A program made the position numbers and the translations under genes. This document shows, piece by piece, positions 20,774 to 34,461 of a stretch of DNA of 64,000 nt (position 1 is its first letter; each line of letters begins with the position of its first letter). The notes beneath the pieces were generated by a model. That model had not been told where the DNA came from. It saw only the letters and a program-made list of their open reading frames with translations, and made no database searches. Origin of the DNA: Anisakis pegreffii (Eukaryota; Nematoda; Chromadorea; Rhabditida; Anisakidae); assembly GCA_035041965.1 (NCBI GenBank), contig JAPYMA010000673.1, positions 1-64,000 on the forward strand. The letters are read 5' to 3'.

Positions 20774-22691
20774 GAATGATGTCGATTATTCCAAGAAGAA
20801 TGTTCCGTTTAGAAAAGTGAGTGATAGACTTACCATTAATTGTATTTTGTATTTGTACATTGAGGAATAATTGTATTCTCAACAGTAATTGAGGATTATT
20901 CGTTTGATCGTCAGTATATAGCAACGAACAATTTTTGAGTGTTATGGTTTTGAAGCGATAGAAAATTAAGACTAACTTAGGATTCGTATATAATTTCAGT
21001 CAGAGATTGGTATTAATGTTCCACCAGTTTCAATTCATTCTCAATGATTCCATTTTCTTACAGACTTATGTAATGTATGCGTGTGATACCCAAATTCAGA
21101 TAGTCAAAATGTTGTTGCTTTGCGTTATGATCTAATAATGATTGTGTCATTCCGATACTCTCTATAATTCATTTGTGCTAAAACACTCTAAAGTGCTCAT
21201 ATTAATTGCATCTTGTCCGAAACATTGCTAACGTCATTCAGTATTGTATGTATTGCGTCTTTTTAGTTTCTTGTTTCATGCATTCCTCTCATGATTCTAA
21301 CATTGATATCATCCACGATAAACCAGTCATATTTTACTATTGTTGTTTTTTGTCCTGATCAAAGATCAAAGTATGTTGTATTGCTGAAATTAATCACTGA
21401 CTCGTTTGTAACTAATCAACAATTTCTTAATATGTCTGTGAGTCATACTACAATTGCTAATCAAATCGTCCGACATCTAATCCATTGCATTTCATTTGAA
21501 ATACCTTATTGTTAATAGGAGTGGAATATTTCGTAAATAAAACGTTTACTCGTCAAATTTTTTGCATCGTTACTTGTATATGGTCTTATTTTTAGTATTA
21601 GAAGCGCTCGACTGTTGATCTTTCCTGTGAGTTTGTTTGTGGCTCATTCAAGACTATGGGAAGAAAAATTTGGTACGCATACTTTTGATGAAGCACGCTG
21701 GGTTGCTATTGTGAACTGAAAATTTCCGGGTTGATCGCCATTATGCAAAGATCTCATGAGATAAATGCAGTTTCTATTGGCCATCCATTCCGTAGGAGAG
21801 AAGCAGTCAGTATTGTTGGAAGGGAAAATTTTCGGAGTCCGCAAAAGAAGTTTCATTTTGGAGATGGGAAATAGTTTATTGGTAATGCTGTGACAACGAG
21901 CGATCCAAAATATTCTCCTCGTTTCTACACTTGCATCGTCGTCGACAATTGAAAATTATCACAGTTAGGCAAGTTTTTGGAAATTGAAGTCAGTAGCCTC
22001 ACCACTGGAATAGTCTGTTCAGTATCAGTAGATGTGAGTCATGCGTTCGTTCGCTGTTAAAGAGATAAGAGAGTATTTATGCATGTAAAAATTTTATCAT
22101 TTATTTGATTGTAAAAACTTTATCATTATTATTTACAATTGCTTATTGTTAACAGTTACTCTCATTTCAGTTTCTTGAAGACAGCATAAAAATTCGGTGC
22201 AATATAACGCGACTGAAATGATAAGAATTAGTAAGTTAGTAGGATACAATAACGTATCAAAAACACTGAGTATATAACAGGTATTCATAGTAATATAGTA
22301 ACAAAGAATGAAAATAGTTTCTAAGAAAGTGATCGATCGACATGATAACATCAATAAATAATATCACTGGGAAGTGATAATCGCGACAAGATAACAATGA
22401 TGATATCAAAAAACATCACTTGGAACTGACGATAATGACACGAATTGCTAACGTTTCACCGAGAAATAACGCACACGCAAAAACTGATCGATGATTTCAG
22501 TAAAAGATTTCGTTGATCATTGTTGAATGGCTATAATAGAAATACAAATCGCATCAGGTGATCAAAATGACCAGAACGTGAAAATGATTAGACGTGAATG
22601 AAGATGAACTAGAGAAACGGTGAGAATGATGCAAAACAATCGAAATGATACAAATAAAGTTTTATAGAATCAGGTATATCGTATCGCGCAA
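20774..22691. other. Convergent 3' region, BROX / transporter
   Basis: AT-rich sequence between the 3' ends of BROX (+) and the transporter (-). Short ORFs occur, but none has a family signature or consistent splice context. A region just after the BROX stop (about 20774-20818) is open in another frame and ends at a GTGAGT; I treat it as chance. Confidence 0.5.
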
Positions 22692-25600
22692 TCAAACAAC
22701 ATTCTCTTTTGCATTCGAAGATTCTTGTTTTTCAGCGGATAATTTTTTCCGTCTCCAAATGCATTCTTCAGGAGGCGGTAAATGATCTTTGAGAGGTTTG
22801 CCTTTCGTTTCGGGAATAAATATTTGGAAATCGAACAAATCGATCAATGCCAACAACATCATCGTTAGGTATGGTAGTGGAATCCAGATATCAGCCTGAA
22901 ATACGAGAAAAAAAGGTTTATTCGATGGATACTTTTATTCTACAATGCTTCTGAAGGGCTGATCCTCTCCATATTCAAGAGAGGTTTCAAGAATCAATTC
23001 AAGTGAATATCTTTCCAGTATGCAAATCATGTTTCCGATGCGATTTCGACTACACAAAATACAACATATCGGAATGGAATTTTGGCGAGTTTATTCTGAA
23101 AGAATAGATTTACGATTAGAAAGGAAGGACTGACCAAATAGAAGAGTTGAGGTGCAAGAATATTGCCGACTCGGCTCAACAATCCCATGAACGACGTTGC
23201 AATATTTCGAACGGCCGTCGGATACAACTCGACCATCACTACTGTTTTTGTCAAATACAACTGTGAACACATTGCAGCCGCAGCGAGTGCGCAATACCTC
23301 ACCAAAAACATCCAATCGTTCAATTCTGAAAGCGTTTTCGATGCTGATTCTTCAAATTCAATTCCATCAATTGATGTGTGCAGATTTATTTTGGTGTCTG
23401 TAACTCCAGCAAACGGCTATATTTTGTGATCAAGAAAGGACCCTTTCAAGCATGATATGGTATAACAATTGAACAAGAAACTGTGGATATAGTAAACAAT
23501 GAAAAGTGCTGATCCAAACATATCAACAGTTTTCACTGTTTAAGACATCCACAGTTTCACATATCAACATTGGACATTGTAAAAATGGTACTTTTCAAAC
23601 AAATTGAAGTAAATCATTCATTTGATCATTTGATTAAATGATCAAATGAATGATCGATTCGAAAGTGATTCAAAGTCAAAACGAAACGGTAGCAACAACT
23701 CACTTAATGTGTAGACAGCAAACGCGATCGCAACTGCAGCAGCAATAAAGGCCATCGCAAAGAAGTGAATCGACTTACGACCGATACTCTTACAAAAATA
23801 GTCCAACGCACCAGCCACGATGTTCATCGACCATCTGAACAAACCGAAAAACGCCGAATTCAGATAGATCGATCCGGACAACTTCTCCATGTTGAACAAT
23901 AAACCGTAGTTGGTGATACTTGTGACGAACCTGATATGTGTGAATATTTTTAAACAAAGAGATATTGATTTATAATTGATTTTTTGTGATACTTCTGTAA
24001 GCGATTTCAGTTCTATCAAACCGAAATCCATGCACATTTCGAATTCACAAATGTGATTTGTGAAATGATCGTGTACTCCAAACTGAAAGCGCACAGAAAC
24101 GATATATTACGAACATTCCAAACGAGAGGACGATCGTATATAAAGTCAATTCCCAAGTATAGAATAAATGGTAGATGTAATGCTGCTGGCGATTCTCATG
24201 CATATCGGCGTTCACCTGCAAATAAAAATTTCTTACAAGCGTTGTTCTGAAGACATCTGGGAACATTAAACATTCATTAGACAAACGAACAGATCTGAAG
24301 ATGTTATCAAAATCAGTGAAACTGATTCGGTCTAATGAACAAAAACAAAGTGCTTCAATGAGTATTGTACGTGAGGGAATCATTCATTAGCGACACTCTG
24401 GATCAGTGGTTCTCATAGGGAATGGAGTTACCCATTTTGGGTAATTTGGAGGTGTCCGGGAGTAGTGGAGGGGGTCGAGAAATTAGTTCTTCGTGCAGTT
24501 GCTATTTTATGATGGAACGCCATTGTGATGGTGTTTTTTAACTTGGCTAAGTAAATGCTGCTAGTTGATGGCAACACTCTTCATTCTCCTATTTCCTGAG
24601 TATGTGTTCTTGTATCAGGAAGGGGGAACGGCGGCCTGCCGGATCATCAGAAAGGGTAATGGAAAACCCGAATGTGAGAACCACTGTACTAGATGGAATG
24701 CAAAAGTGGATGAATTTTATAATCGCACGATATAATACTAAAAGGTCTGTCAGATAAATATAATCGCAGAGCACAGATTCTGTTCATAATGAATATACAA
24801 ACCACAGCCTGTTGAAACATCCGTTCCATCTCAGCGTCCTCCTTCTCATCCTTTTTACCACCACGAATTCGAACGAGCGCCTTTCTTAGTGAATCCACCT
24901 TACCTTTTTGGAATAACCAGCGGGGGCTTTCGTGTGAGAAACTGAAATTTGCGAATTGATCTGTTAGAACATAGAGCTGTGTGGGTCGGTACTTGTGAAC
25001 TATGAAGTGTTGATGTTTGACTTATTATTATTTCATTGAATGATAAATCCTTCAGTTACTGATAATCGAAATGAATGGAAGAAGTAAAAGCATACTAAAG
25101 AAGTGGTACAACTGGTAGCGAAATGATACTGATCGCTCGGGCAAGTGTTCGCCAATCGTATGAGATGTAAGCCACTCCGGCAAGGATGATAAAGTTTGGT
25201 GACCAAGTGACCACAGTTGAGATCCACAAACGATGGGCTTTAGGCACTTGTTCCATCAAATACACCATTAAAACACTAAAATTTGAAATGGAAACGATTC
25301 CAGTAAAAACTGCGATCAATTCATTTGCGCAATGCTTTGATCATGAAGAATTGAAGCGGTAAAAATAGTTGGATAGAAACTTGTCGAAAATATGACAGAA
25401 CATCACCAAATTATATTAATTGAATTGATTTCAGTATATGAACAAGTATCGTATATGCTCAAGTGGGACTCAGTATGAAAAACGGATAACGTACATAATT
25501 TCGCCACCAGCAAAGAAACTCGTGATACAACGCCATATAGTAAACGAGACTAGAGAGCCGGCGAACGATCCAACTGCACCCAGTATTATTGCAGCAATAC

Positions 25601-27141
25601 TGGTGATCAAAAGCACCTGAAAGTTTGACACTGAGCTCAATTGCGCAAGATAATGTCGACTCATGGAGATATAGGACAGTACTGGATGTCATATGTGAAT
25701 CTCAAACTCTGAATGAAATCAATATTACACTAGCATGATCTTGCAATAGAATAACTGATGGATAATGATGATATTGTCATTTGATTTAGTCTGCACAGCT
25801 GATCAGATTTTGCGATGACATTTTTGGATATCACATAATTGTAAGCTAGGAGGGATTGTTATAAAGATATTATTGACTGAAACGGTTATTTGCTACCGTT
25901 CTTCGTCCAAACGAATCGCTCATTTGTCCAAATACGAGGGTACCAATCAAAATACCCAACATTTGTACTGATATACTGTTTTTGACATGTTTCGCTTCAC
26001 CGCATATATAGTCATACTGAAACTTTTACATTTATCAACAGACACAACAAATGAACAATGAGAACATATTCGATCGTGGAAATCCGTGATAGGAACATCG
26101 AGGTTTAGACTATTGAAAAGGTAGTGAGAAATGAATGTGATGAAGTGAAATTGGAATGAATGAATATTCACCTCAACATTAAACGATAAGAACTGATAAT
26201 CGAGTACGGGTTTGCACCCAGATGATCGCCACTGATTATACTGCTGGCAGATATCACCATCGGTTGTATTCGCATAATAGTTTCCGCAACTAACAACCAC
26301 CGGAGCAGCACCTGTAAGCAACAAATATTTCCTTGATCATCTTCGTTCTAATTAAGCTTTCTTTTCACTAAATCGTTTCACAGTCAACACCAATCTGATG
26401 TAATATCGCTCAATTTGGATTCGTTTTTGTACAATTGATTTGCATCTCCTTCAAACAGAGCGATAGCATCATGAAATAAAGAAAATGATACCGAATGAAC
26501 TGCAACATTGGAACCATTTTTACCGGAAAAGTTGATTTGCCGCGTAAAAAATTATAATTCTACGAATGTTTCAAAGCGTTTTAAAATGTGTTTTTATCAG
26601 TTATCAGCGAATGGTTGTAAGATGAACACTGCTTGAAAAAAACGATTGCAATATTACAATATGATTTCATTTGTTGTGTGCTAACAAATAAGGTGAAGTT
26701 TCTTCTAATCGGAGAAGGCTGCCTTCGGAAATCAACTCATTTGGTTCCCTGCATATGCGAAGTAATATTGGCTGATTGCTTTACATTCGAATATTGCATG
26801 TATTTGCCAGCCACGAATGGCAGCATTTCAAATGATTGCGAAATTTATAATCGAACGCATGAAAAAATCAAATGAAACCGAAATGGACGAACGTTTACGG
26901 TTGAGTTATTACCTGAATAAACCATATAAATCATATTGCTGAGCATATTGAACAATACAAATTCGGCAGTGATACCCGCGTATAAGGTATATAGGCCAAG
27001 TTTCAGAAAATCATCAACAGTTTTTGGCTTTGGTGGGGCTGATGCAGGTGTTATTTCGGGTTGTAACTTTGAGGTCTCCTCTGCATGCTCATTCTCGAGC
27101 CGTATCGAACCCTTCTCTGCTGATTCTTTCTCAGAAACCAT
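22692..27141 (-). CDS. MFS transporter, SLC22 (organic cation/anion)-like
   Basis: Predicted plasma-membrane solute carrier of the major facilitator superfamily. Ten exons (27141-26913, 26311-26172, 26016-25897, 25616-25495, 25275-25096, 24941-24803, 24215-24124, 23930-23704, 23325-23135, 22895-22692) give 547 aa. Seen: a cytosolic N-terminus of about 45 residues, TM1, a large extracellular loop with several cysteines and an NTT glycosylation site, GQMSDSFGRR (153-162) after TM2, ESPRW (268-272) after TM6, and PETKGKPL (508-515) after TM12. These landmarks and the length fit nematode SLC22-like transporters. The substrate cannot be inferred. The exon 7 donor (24124, GTTTGG) was chosen because it alone keeps phase; the local reading there is less certain. 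Introns carry a MITE and a hairpin. Confidence 0.9.
23613..23654. repeat. Perfect 19 bp stem hairpin in transporter intron
   Basis: Arms 23613-23631 and 23636-23654 are perfect reverse complements around a 4 nt loop (GATT). The arms contain repeated TGATCA-like palindromes. It lies in the intron between exons 8 and 9 of the transporter, close to the exon 8 donor. Confidence 0.95.
24404..24686. mobile_element. hAT-type MITE (non-autonomous DNA transposon)
   Basis: 283 bp element with perfect 12 bp terminal inverted repeats, CAGTGGTTCTCA at the left and its complement at the right. CAGTGGTTCTCA is a classic hAT-superfamily terminus. Inner termini are also partly complementary (GTTACCC against GGGTAAT). 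The flanking 8-mers, CTCTGGAT and TACTAGAT, agree at 5 of 8 positions, consistent with a decayed 8 bp target duplication. No transposase is encoded. It sits in the transporter intron between exons 6 and 7. Confidence 0.8.
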
Positions 27142-30100
27142 CTTGAACGTTCACTGCGATTTCGTTATTTCTTTGAAATTGCTCGCTCGCTTGCTCTGCG
27201 CTGCTCACTGATTTGCTGGCTGCTGCCCTCACTAATATTTCGCTTAATTCCCCTATAATTAGCCTGAAATAAGGAACATAGTAGAACAATGAATTTTCGA
27301 AATGAACTGTTTCCTATGTCCACGTAAGTGTAGAAATTGACATTGTTTTATGATTTTATGAATAAGAAATAACTCATAAACGCGACATGGGAACGTTCAA
27401 ATAGCAGGTCGGATCGCAACTTGGCAAATGAAAGCACGGTAGGGAGCTGGAAGATTCAAACATCACGATGGTGAATCGTGAAATTAATTCAGCAGATGTT
27501 TATTTCGAAAAACAGAACATCGATTAATACAACTATGAATCCTTCAGTAGAATAACTACTGCATTCACAAGCACAACAACAACATGCTCACTTTCTCATC
27601 CAGAAACATGCAGCGCATATCAGCGTTTGAAAAATGACTCTGGCTTAAAATCAGTGTATTATTCGACAACGAATGAGTTCGAGCAATCATGGAAGCTCGA
27701 TTCATCCAAACTTAAGCCATGTCAAGAATTCAAGAAGGAGTATGAAATAGAGCAAGTAGTCCGTCGATCAGCCGTTTCATCTGATCGCCTGTAGAGACCT
27801 AAGACCTGTAGACCTCTAGACTTATTAATTATTACTTGGACATCGAGTGGTTGTTTCGTCAATCGCAGTGAGCGATCGGCGGAATATTTGTTTTATTAGA
27901 GTAATGATTATTTATTGAATTGGTATTTGACAGCGTTTGATTATGCAAAGTATTCAAGGCGACTAATTATTTATTCGGTTGTGTTCGGTTGGCCTGCTCG
28001 CCTAGCTAGCGGGGTGGCATAAATTGAGGCGAAAACAATGCGCAGGGAAACGCGAGCATTGTGGCCAGCAACGTTATAAACGTTTGATAGCCTGCTTGCC
28101 AATCCAGGTAATCCAGAGACCTAAGAAAGCATGTTTCTAATCATATCCAATCAATCAAAATTCATATAAAAAAGAAGAGTGGTAACAGACCGAATGTAGA
28201 AACCTAAGTGGCTGTGATATGAAAAGCTTGACATAGACTCCGATCGTGACTGTTTACGCAGAACAAACTTACGTTGTTGTACGGTTACAGTGCGAGTTTG
28301 GTTTATCAGCTAGTGTTTTCAAATTCATATTGGCTTCAAACTATACTATCACACTAATAGACATGCCACCAATGAAGCACTTGAGAAAATATAAACATAC
28401 TTCGTTCAGAATCGAAACATTTATTAATCATTTTGAGATGAATAGTTGATGAAGCCAAAAAAAAAACTAATTCAGATCGTTTAAATGAAGTGAACTCGTG
28501 TGAGAACAGATGCGTAACAAATGGTCATGAATAGCATTAATTGCAATGGAAAGCAATTAATTGAAAAAAAACGAACCGATCGCTAATAGCAAACATTAAT
28601 AATGTTTTTTATTTTTCTTGAAGCATTCATTTATCATGTGTGATTGATGATGACTAATTCAAATGCAACAATTTGAATAAATGCTTGTTCAAGCGATTTT
28701 ATATATGATAATTTTTAGACGTTACTATTTCAGTACCTCAACTAAGCTCATTCAACATATCTGACCGTTGCAATAAAAATCATTGAGAGCGAAAAAATTT
28801 CATCTAGTGGACCGAATTATCAGCTTAGGAATTTTTTGCTTATTGTTAGGAATTTCAGAAAAAAAGAAACACCGATAGTATATTGAAACAAATGAACAAC
28901 TCACTCTGAGGTTTCAATTGCAAATGAATTGTTGATTTGACAAATGGTAACGTTATCTGATAGCAATTTACTAAGTAAACATTGTTAACGAGATAAACTT
29001 TTTATGAAATGTTATCAAACGATCGATTTTTTTCGCCATTAAACAACAGTAATGATGAATTTGCGTGCAAAGCATCGGATCATATCATTAATGCTTAATG
29101 TAAGTGCGTCATTTTTAAAACAATGCGAAATAAGTGTTGTAGACGGTCAGCAATAAAATTGCATGATAAAGCAGTAAAAATTCTACTCGAATGATCAATC
29201 GCTAATGTAGTCTGATGCGACAGCATGGAATTTCATTTGCATTGTGACTAGCATAAGCTGAAGCCAATTGCATGTGCAATTTATGAGGGTGATTAATTGG
29301 TTTTGCAATCGAAAAACCCTTTCGAAAATATTACTGAATAATTTTGGAAGATTCATGCGAAAAAATTCAGTCATCAAAGATTCATCAACCTTCTTAGGCA
29401 TTCACTGGCATCCCCGAATACCTCCTCCACTCTAGAGAGATTTCCATATATGTGAAAACCATTCTAGAATGATGCAAGACCTATCGCGCGGTGCCCACAT
29501 CAGACTATCTGTGCCCCCAGTTTCCGACTTCAAGGTTTTCGGATTTATGCATGATAAAAGTAGAATACGTCAAGTTTACTTGATGTAGAGTGTGATAGAC
29601 TATCAAAAGAAGATTTGTTCCATCAATGAACTGTCCCAAATGGAAAGTTAATATGAAATATTCTGATGTTGTTGATAAATTCATGATGGTACTATCCATG
29701 GTATACACACGATGTAAGCACGCTCATGCACAACACTCGAATCGCCTGTGCGTGATAAAAGAATGATATGTTTATGTTGATGACATGCTGGTTTGAGCAT
29801 GAGAGTTCATCTCAATCAACGACAGCAATGAATCTTAATGGAAATGCCAACTTCACAAACTGTAACTCCTCTTTCAGTACGCACAAATGACATAAAAACT
29901 TTGACCACTTTCAACTGAATGAATCACACATATCGCGCTTTAGAAGAAGAAGGAACGAGCGATTTCTAATGATCTATGTTAAATTAAACAGGTTTTTTAA
30001 TAAAGAATTGTAGCTTAATAAAGTGGAGATCAATAGGCTTTGCTTTAAGAGACACATCGCCTCTGGGCACATGCAAAGTAATAATGAAAACGATGAAAAT

Positions 30101-30717
30101 ACTGAAAACTTCATTTATTCAATCAGAAAAGAATTCAGCAAAAACAAAAACGTGCAAAATTCTCTAATATTGTAGACTGGTTTTATTTCTCGATCGCTTT
30201 TTTTCCACTGCAATTTTTCAAAGTAAACTTTTTTTGAAGAACATTTAGGTTGAACGAACATATTTCACAGAAATAAGGCCGCTTGCACTATGCTCAAAGG
30301 AATGCCCGTAACGACACACACATTTCGTTTTTCAATTAGTTGCATTGTAAAATAATTTTTCATTGTAAAAACACAGGTCCACTTGAATGCTTACTCTTGA
30401 CATCCACCCTTACTAATGTCAGTTCGCTACTCATTCAATAAAATTGATTATCAGAGCAAAGTGAAGAGCACTTTCAAGTGATAAATTACTTGTTCATTTA
30501 ACTAATTCAATTCGAACAAAATGAACAGTTCGCCCAATACTGTAATGAAACTTCTTAGTGCATTTAGCGTTTATGTCAAACGACTACATAACCTTATGAT
30601 ATGTATAACAGGTAAAAGCATTTTCATTTCAATAAGATGAAATTATAAAGTTACTAAAAGATCTGGTCAAACGAAGATCACAAATTGAAACTGATAAGAG
30701 CAATTGATTGAGCAACT

Positions 30718-30756
30718 GAGCAATTGATCATCTGATCACTAGATGATTAATTGCTC
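30718..30756. repeat. Hairpin, 16 bp stem with one mismatch
   Basis: Arms 30718-30733 and 30741-30756 pair over 16 bp with one mismatch, around a 7 nt loop. The surroundings are also rich in GAGCAA and TGATCA words, giving several overlapping weaker palindromes. Confidence 0.85.
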
Positions 30757-30791
30757 ATTTGACTAATCGAATGTTTGAGATAAGTGTTCAG

Positions 30792-31302
30792 AACGAGACG
30801 AATGCAGCGGAACTAGCAACAGTGGTGACAAATCGCAATGAAACGTTTTCTCTGGACGAGGAATTCAACAGAGTATTACTGAATAGAAACAATGCATAAC
30901 AAATTTGTGTTACATCATGATATTCTTAATCGCATGGTGGTGGTGTTCATGAGCATGGAATCTGGCTATGGCATGGAGCTAATTACGCATATACGACACA
31001 AGAATATGCAAAACTATAATAGTAGCAATAATGAAAGTTAATCAGTCATATGCTCAGTGTCTATTCATATTTGACTGCGTTTGTGGAAACCAGTGAACAC
31101 TAAAAAATAAAAACTATGCAACGACGAAGGATGTTGTAAGCATAAGAAAAAATAGTAAACGTAGCGATAAAAATCATCCAATCAAAAGAGCATCGACAAT
31201 GGAAGAACAAGACGTTGATTCTGAAGATGATAATGAATCGGATGCTTCAGGCATTCCTTCCACAACTTATGCAGCTTACAAAGAATCACGTACAGCTAGC
31301 TA
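30792..31302 (+). other. Cluster of protein-like short ORFs, possible exons
   Basis: After a GTTCAG acceptor, a frame from about 30798 encodes an acidic segment with ETFSLDEEFNR and could end at a GTATTA donor. A second stretch from about 31125 is basic and then strongly acidic (EEQDVDSEDDNESD), ending ESRTAS and TAA at 31302. The compositions look protein-like rather than random. I could not link them into one phased model or recognise a family, so these may be terminal exons of an unseen gene or chance. Confidence 0.25.
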
Positions 31303-34300
31303 ATCACGATCCTATCAGCCGGGCGAACGACTGCTTGAACTGAGCTGATAAGCTGAGAGATATGATGCGAAAATAAGCTTGGTAGTGAAATGAGTAGCTA
31401 TTGAGCTAGCTGACGAACGCAGAAAGAACAGTTGAAAGACGGAAGAAACGAGTGCCTGCGGTTATCTTGTGAATACCTCATCATGACGATAATCTGAAGA
31501 CATTGATATGTCAATTGACTGATGACGAACGCTATGGAATATGCTAACAATAAGCAATCAAACAAACAATTTAGTTGCAGTCAGCCGTTGTGTTTGGTGT
31601 GTTCACATCGATATATCTATCAATGTTGTTTCATGCAATATTCATTCAGCAGTCAACAGCACACACATGTTTTCGAAAATATTCATAAACTACTTCAGTG
31701 GATTCGATTTGTTTTCGTCAATGCATAATAAGTGTGTTGATCACTCATCGCTTCGGTTGCTTGAGTTCTATTGAATGGATTGCATTAAGCGACAGCGAGC
31801 GTGAAGCTGCATGGGATTCATTAGAGAGCTACGGCATTAAAAACAAAGTGAATGAATGAAAAGAATGTGAAATGTAAACGAGTGATTGTTGCGAATGCTA
31901 TTAGTTAACGTCAACCAACAGAAATAAACAGGATTACGCAGATCCTCCCTCTTCATTGCGTGTTTTTGATATATGCTTTTTGATATTTATTGATGTTCAT
32001 TCGATCAATTACCAATAACATGAGATAATTTGAAGCAATTTGACATCAATATTTGAGTAGAATATCGTGCTTATTATAGTAATAAATATGGAGTACTTTT
32101 CTTGATAAAGTGACGACAATGAGTCCACTTCTGCAAATCCCACTATGCGGAAGGACTCTGGCACTCAGATCCAGTCTGAATGCGACGTCAGCATAGTGCA
32201 TTTTGCTGTCTAAATTTCAGTCGAATCGTTCTGATCAGTATGAACTCGTTGTCGTTTCATTTTCAGTATCTTTTTGGATAATCGTATAGGGTTTCGATCT
32301 TTTCGTTTTCTTCGTCTGTGATGTGTTACTTCGTTTCACTTGTATCCTGCTTTATATCTTGTTTTTATAGATAAACACTTATACTGTCGATTCGTCATAT
32401 GCAGTTTTTGCTTTTTGTTGCTGTGCCTCTTGTGTTTTTGAGAGAAATTTTGTGATTTGTCGTTGCATAAAGATGTTGAAATTAAGATAAGGTGTTTGTT
32501 TATGCATTTGTACATGTGACTGATTTTTTCAATTGATTGTAGAATGTGATACTGTGAAATAATAATAAGATAAGATAAACGAAAAAATCACATTTAGAAT
32601 GTGATTATAATTTATGAGCGTGATTTGTTAGTTGATCGTTAGATTAATGAACAGAGAACTAGTCGCAGCTGGCAGAGAACTATAAGAGATGCTTAATCGA
32701 GAGGTTTGAAGGTGCTTTTTTTTCGATTTCGTCAGGAATCCTTAAGCTATACTTTCGATCTATGTTGCTTAGACTATTTGATCTATGTGATGTCTTCTAT
32801 TTGAGGAAACATCGTTTTTTTGTTAAGTAAAGAAAAATGTCGAGCGGTAATGAGATGGTATCCTGTGTTAATGTTCAATTAACATCAGTTAACATTAGTA
32901 TGATGGAAACTTTTGACGGCAGACGTAATTTGACAGATGCATTCGAGTATGCGACGATTACAGACGTAGTCGCGTAAAAAAAATTAGCGGATAGTTCATT
33001 AAAACTCCAAAAATAGACCCCCAATAAGATTCCTCGTCGCTGTAAATTCAAGCGTAAAAGCTTTTTCTTTTGAGTGGTTCGTCGTAAACACATCCTAAAC
33101 GTGAAATGGTGATCGTTGAATTTCGTACGCTTTGAACGAGTTTTAGGGGAGTTATGTTCGTGTGTTCTTTGCTGTGCTGTATAAACATTTGTTTACGTTC
33201 GTTTGACTTTTAGGGACATTTCTGAATCAAATGTCTAAAATTTTCGATGAGTGTATCGATGCACTGATGTTTACCAGATAAATTGAAATCACTTTTTGTC
33301 TTTTGCGTCTTTTGCCAAAGATAAATTGCATAAACTCTATTTGAATCACTTTCGGATAGGTAATTCTTAGCATTAGCATGATGTTTGGATTTCATTGCGC
33401 TATGCGGTTCTTATCACTAAATTTTCAGTTCCTTCATGATTTCCTCCCCTTACCCACTTCGATTTGAAACGCTTGTGATAGTTATGAGGCGAGGCACTAC
33501 CACTTTCATGTGAATAATATCATTCTTCAAATTTTTTTAATCCTATTAAAACTGTTGTCACTTTGAGTTATCCGAAATAATCTGATGTTGGAAATAGAAA
33601 TTGTGGTTTTTGAACGGAGTAAATGAAAGATCTCGAGGGAGACGATAGATGATATTGAGACATTAGGAAAGATAGTAAAACTGCTTTGACTGCGAAAAAC
33701 GATCAAGATAAAAATTAATGAGTTTGTTGAATGAAATGGGCCAACTGGTTGCACAAATTCGATCACTAAACATCTACGCAGACAAACAATCCCCAGCAGC
33801 TGTTCCTAATGGCTACAAATAATTCTAATGGATTTTCCCTCGTGCACACTGTTTGGAAAACACTTTCAGAAAGCAATTTAATCAACCTTAATTTATTAAA
33901 ATATAATATTTGCACAACGATTGGCGATGCGAAAACAGTTTTATAGCCATATTGACGTTAATGTATTTATATTGACGTTAATAAACAGATGAGTGATTAG
34001 AAATGGTGAGAACACCTCATCTAGACTGTGGGTGTTTTGAATGCTTGAGAGGTAAACAAACATCAGGCGAAAATCATTTCGATTGAAAAATGTCAATCAG
34101 ACGAACGAACTCATTGTTGAGTGAGTTGGTCTGATGAACGATTAGAGGCAAAAAATATCTCATTTGAAAAGGTTCATCGAATGGACTCGCTGTTGAGTGA
34201 TCACTCAAAAAATGAGACAGACAGCAAAAAATTCAGCAAAACAATTTTGTGTTATTCGAATGTTTTTCGTTATTATTGCTGTATGGAGCGCTTATTCATA

Positions 34301-34373
34301 AACAATTTGATCGAATGCGAACATTGTTAAATACTTTTGTTGACAATTACTCTCTCATTGAAATTAAAAACTA

Positions 34374-34461
34374 TCAGTGTGGCGTTTTTTAAGTATCGAA
34401 TGAGAGCGAGTGGTATTTCGCGTGCACGAATGAAAGATATTGCTGCACATTCCAATCCGAA
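34374..34461 (+). repeat. Dispersed ~90 bp repeat, copy 1
   Basis: Clearly related to 35631-35720: both begin TCAGTGTGGCGTTTTTT, continue with a diverged ATCGAATGA block and end with CAATCCGA. Substitutions and small indels separate the copies. The element type is unknown. Confidence 0.75.

Noticed and set aside
20774..20818. Open frame continuing past the BROX stop to a GTGAGT donor
   Set aside because: The frame ending in CVLS agrees with family length and the known CaaX end; the other frame would require a frameshift.
23163..23429. Plus-strand ORFs across transporter exon 9
   Set aside because: Antisense shadows of a conserved MFS exon with correct splice phases on the minus strand.
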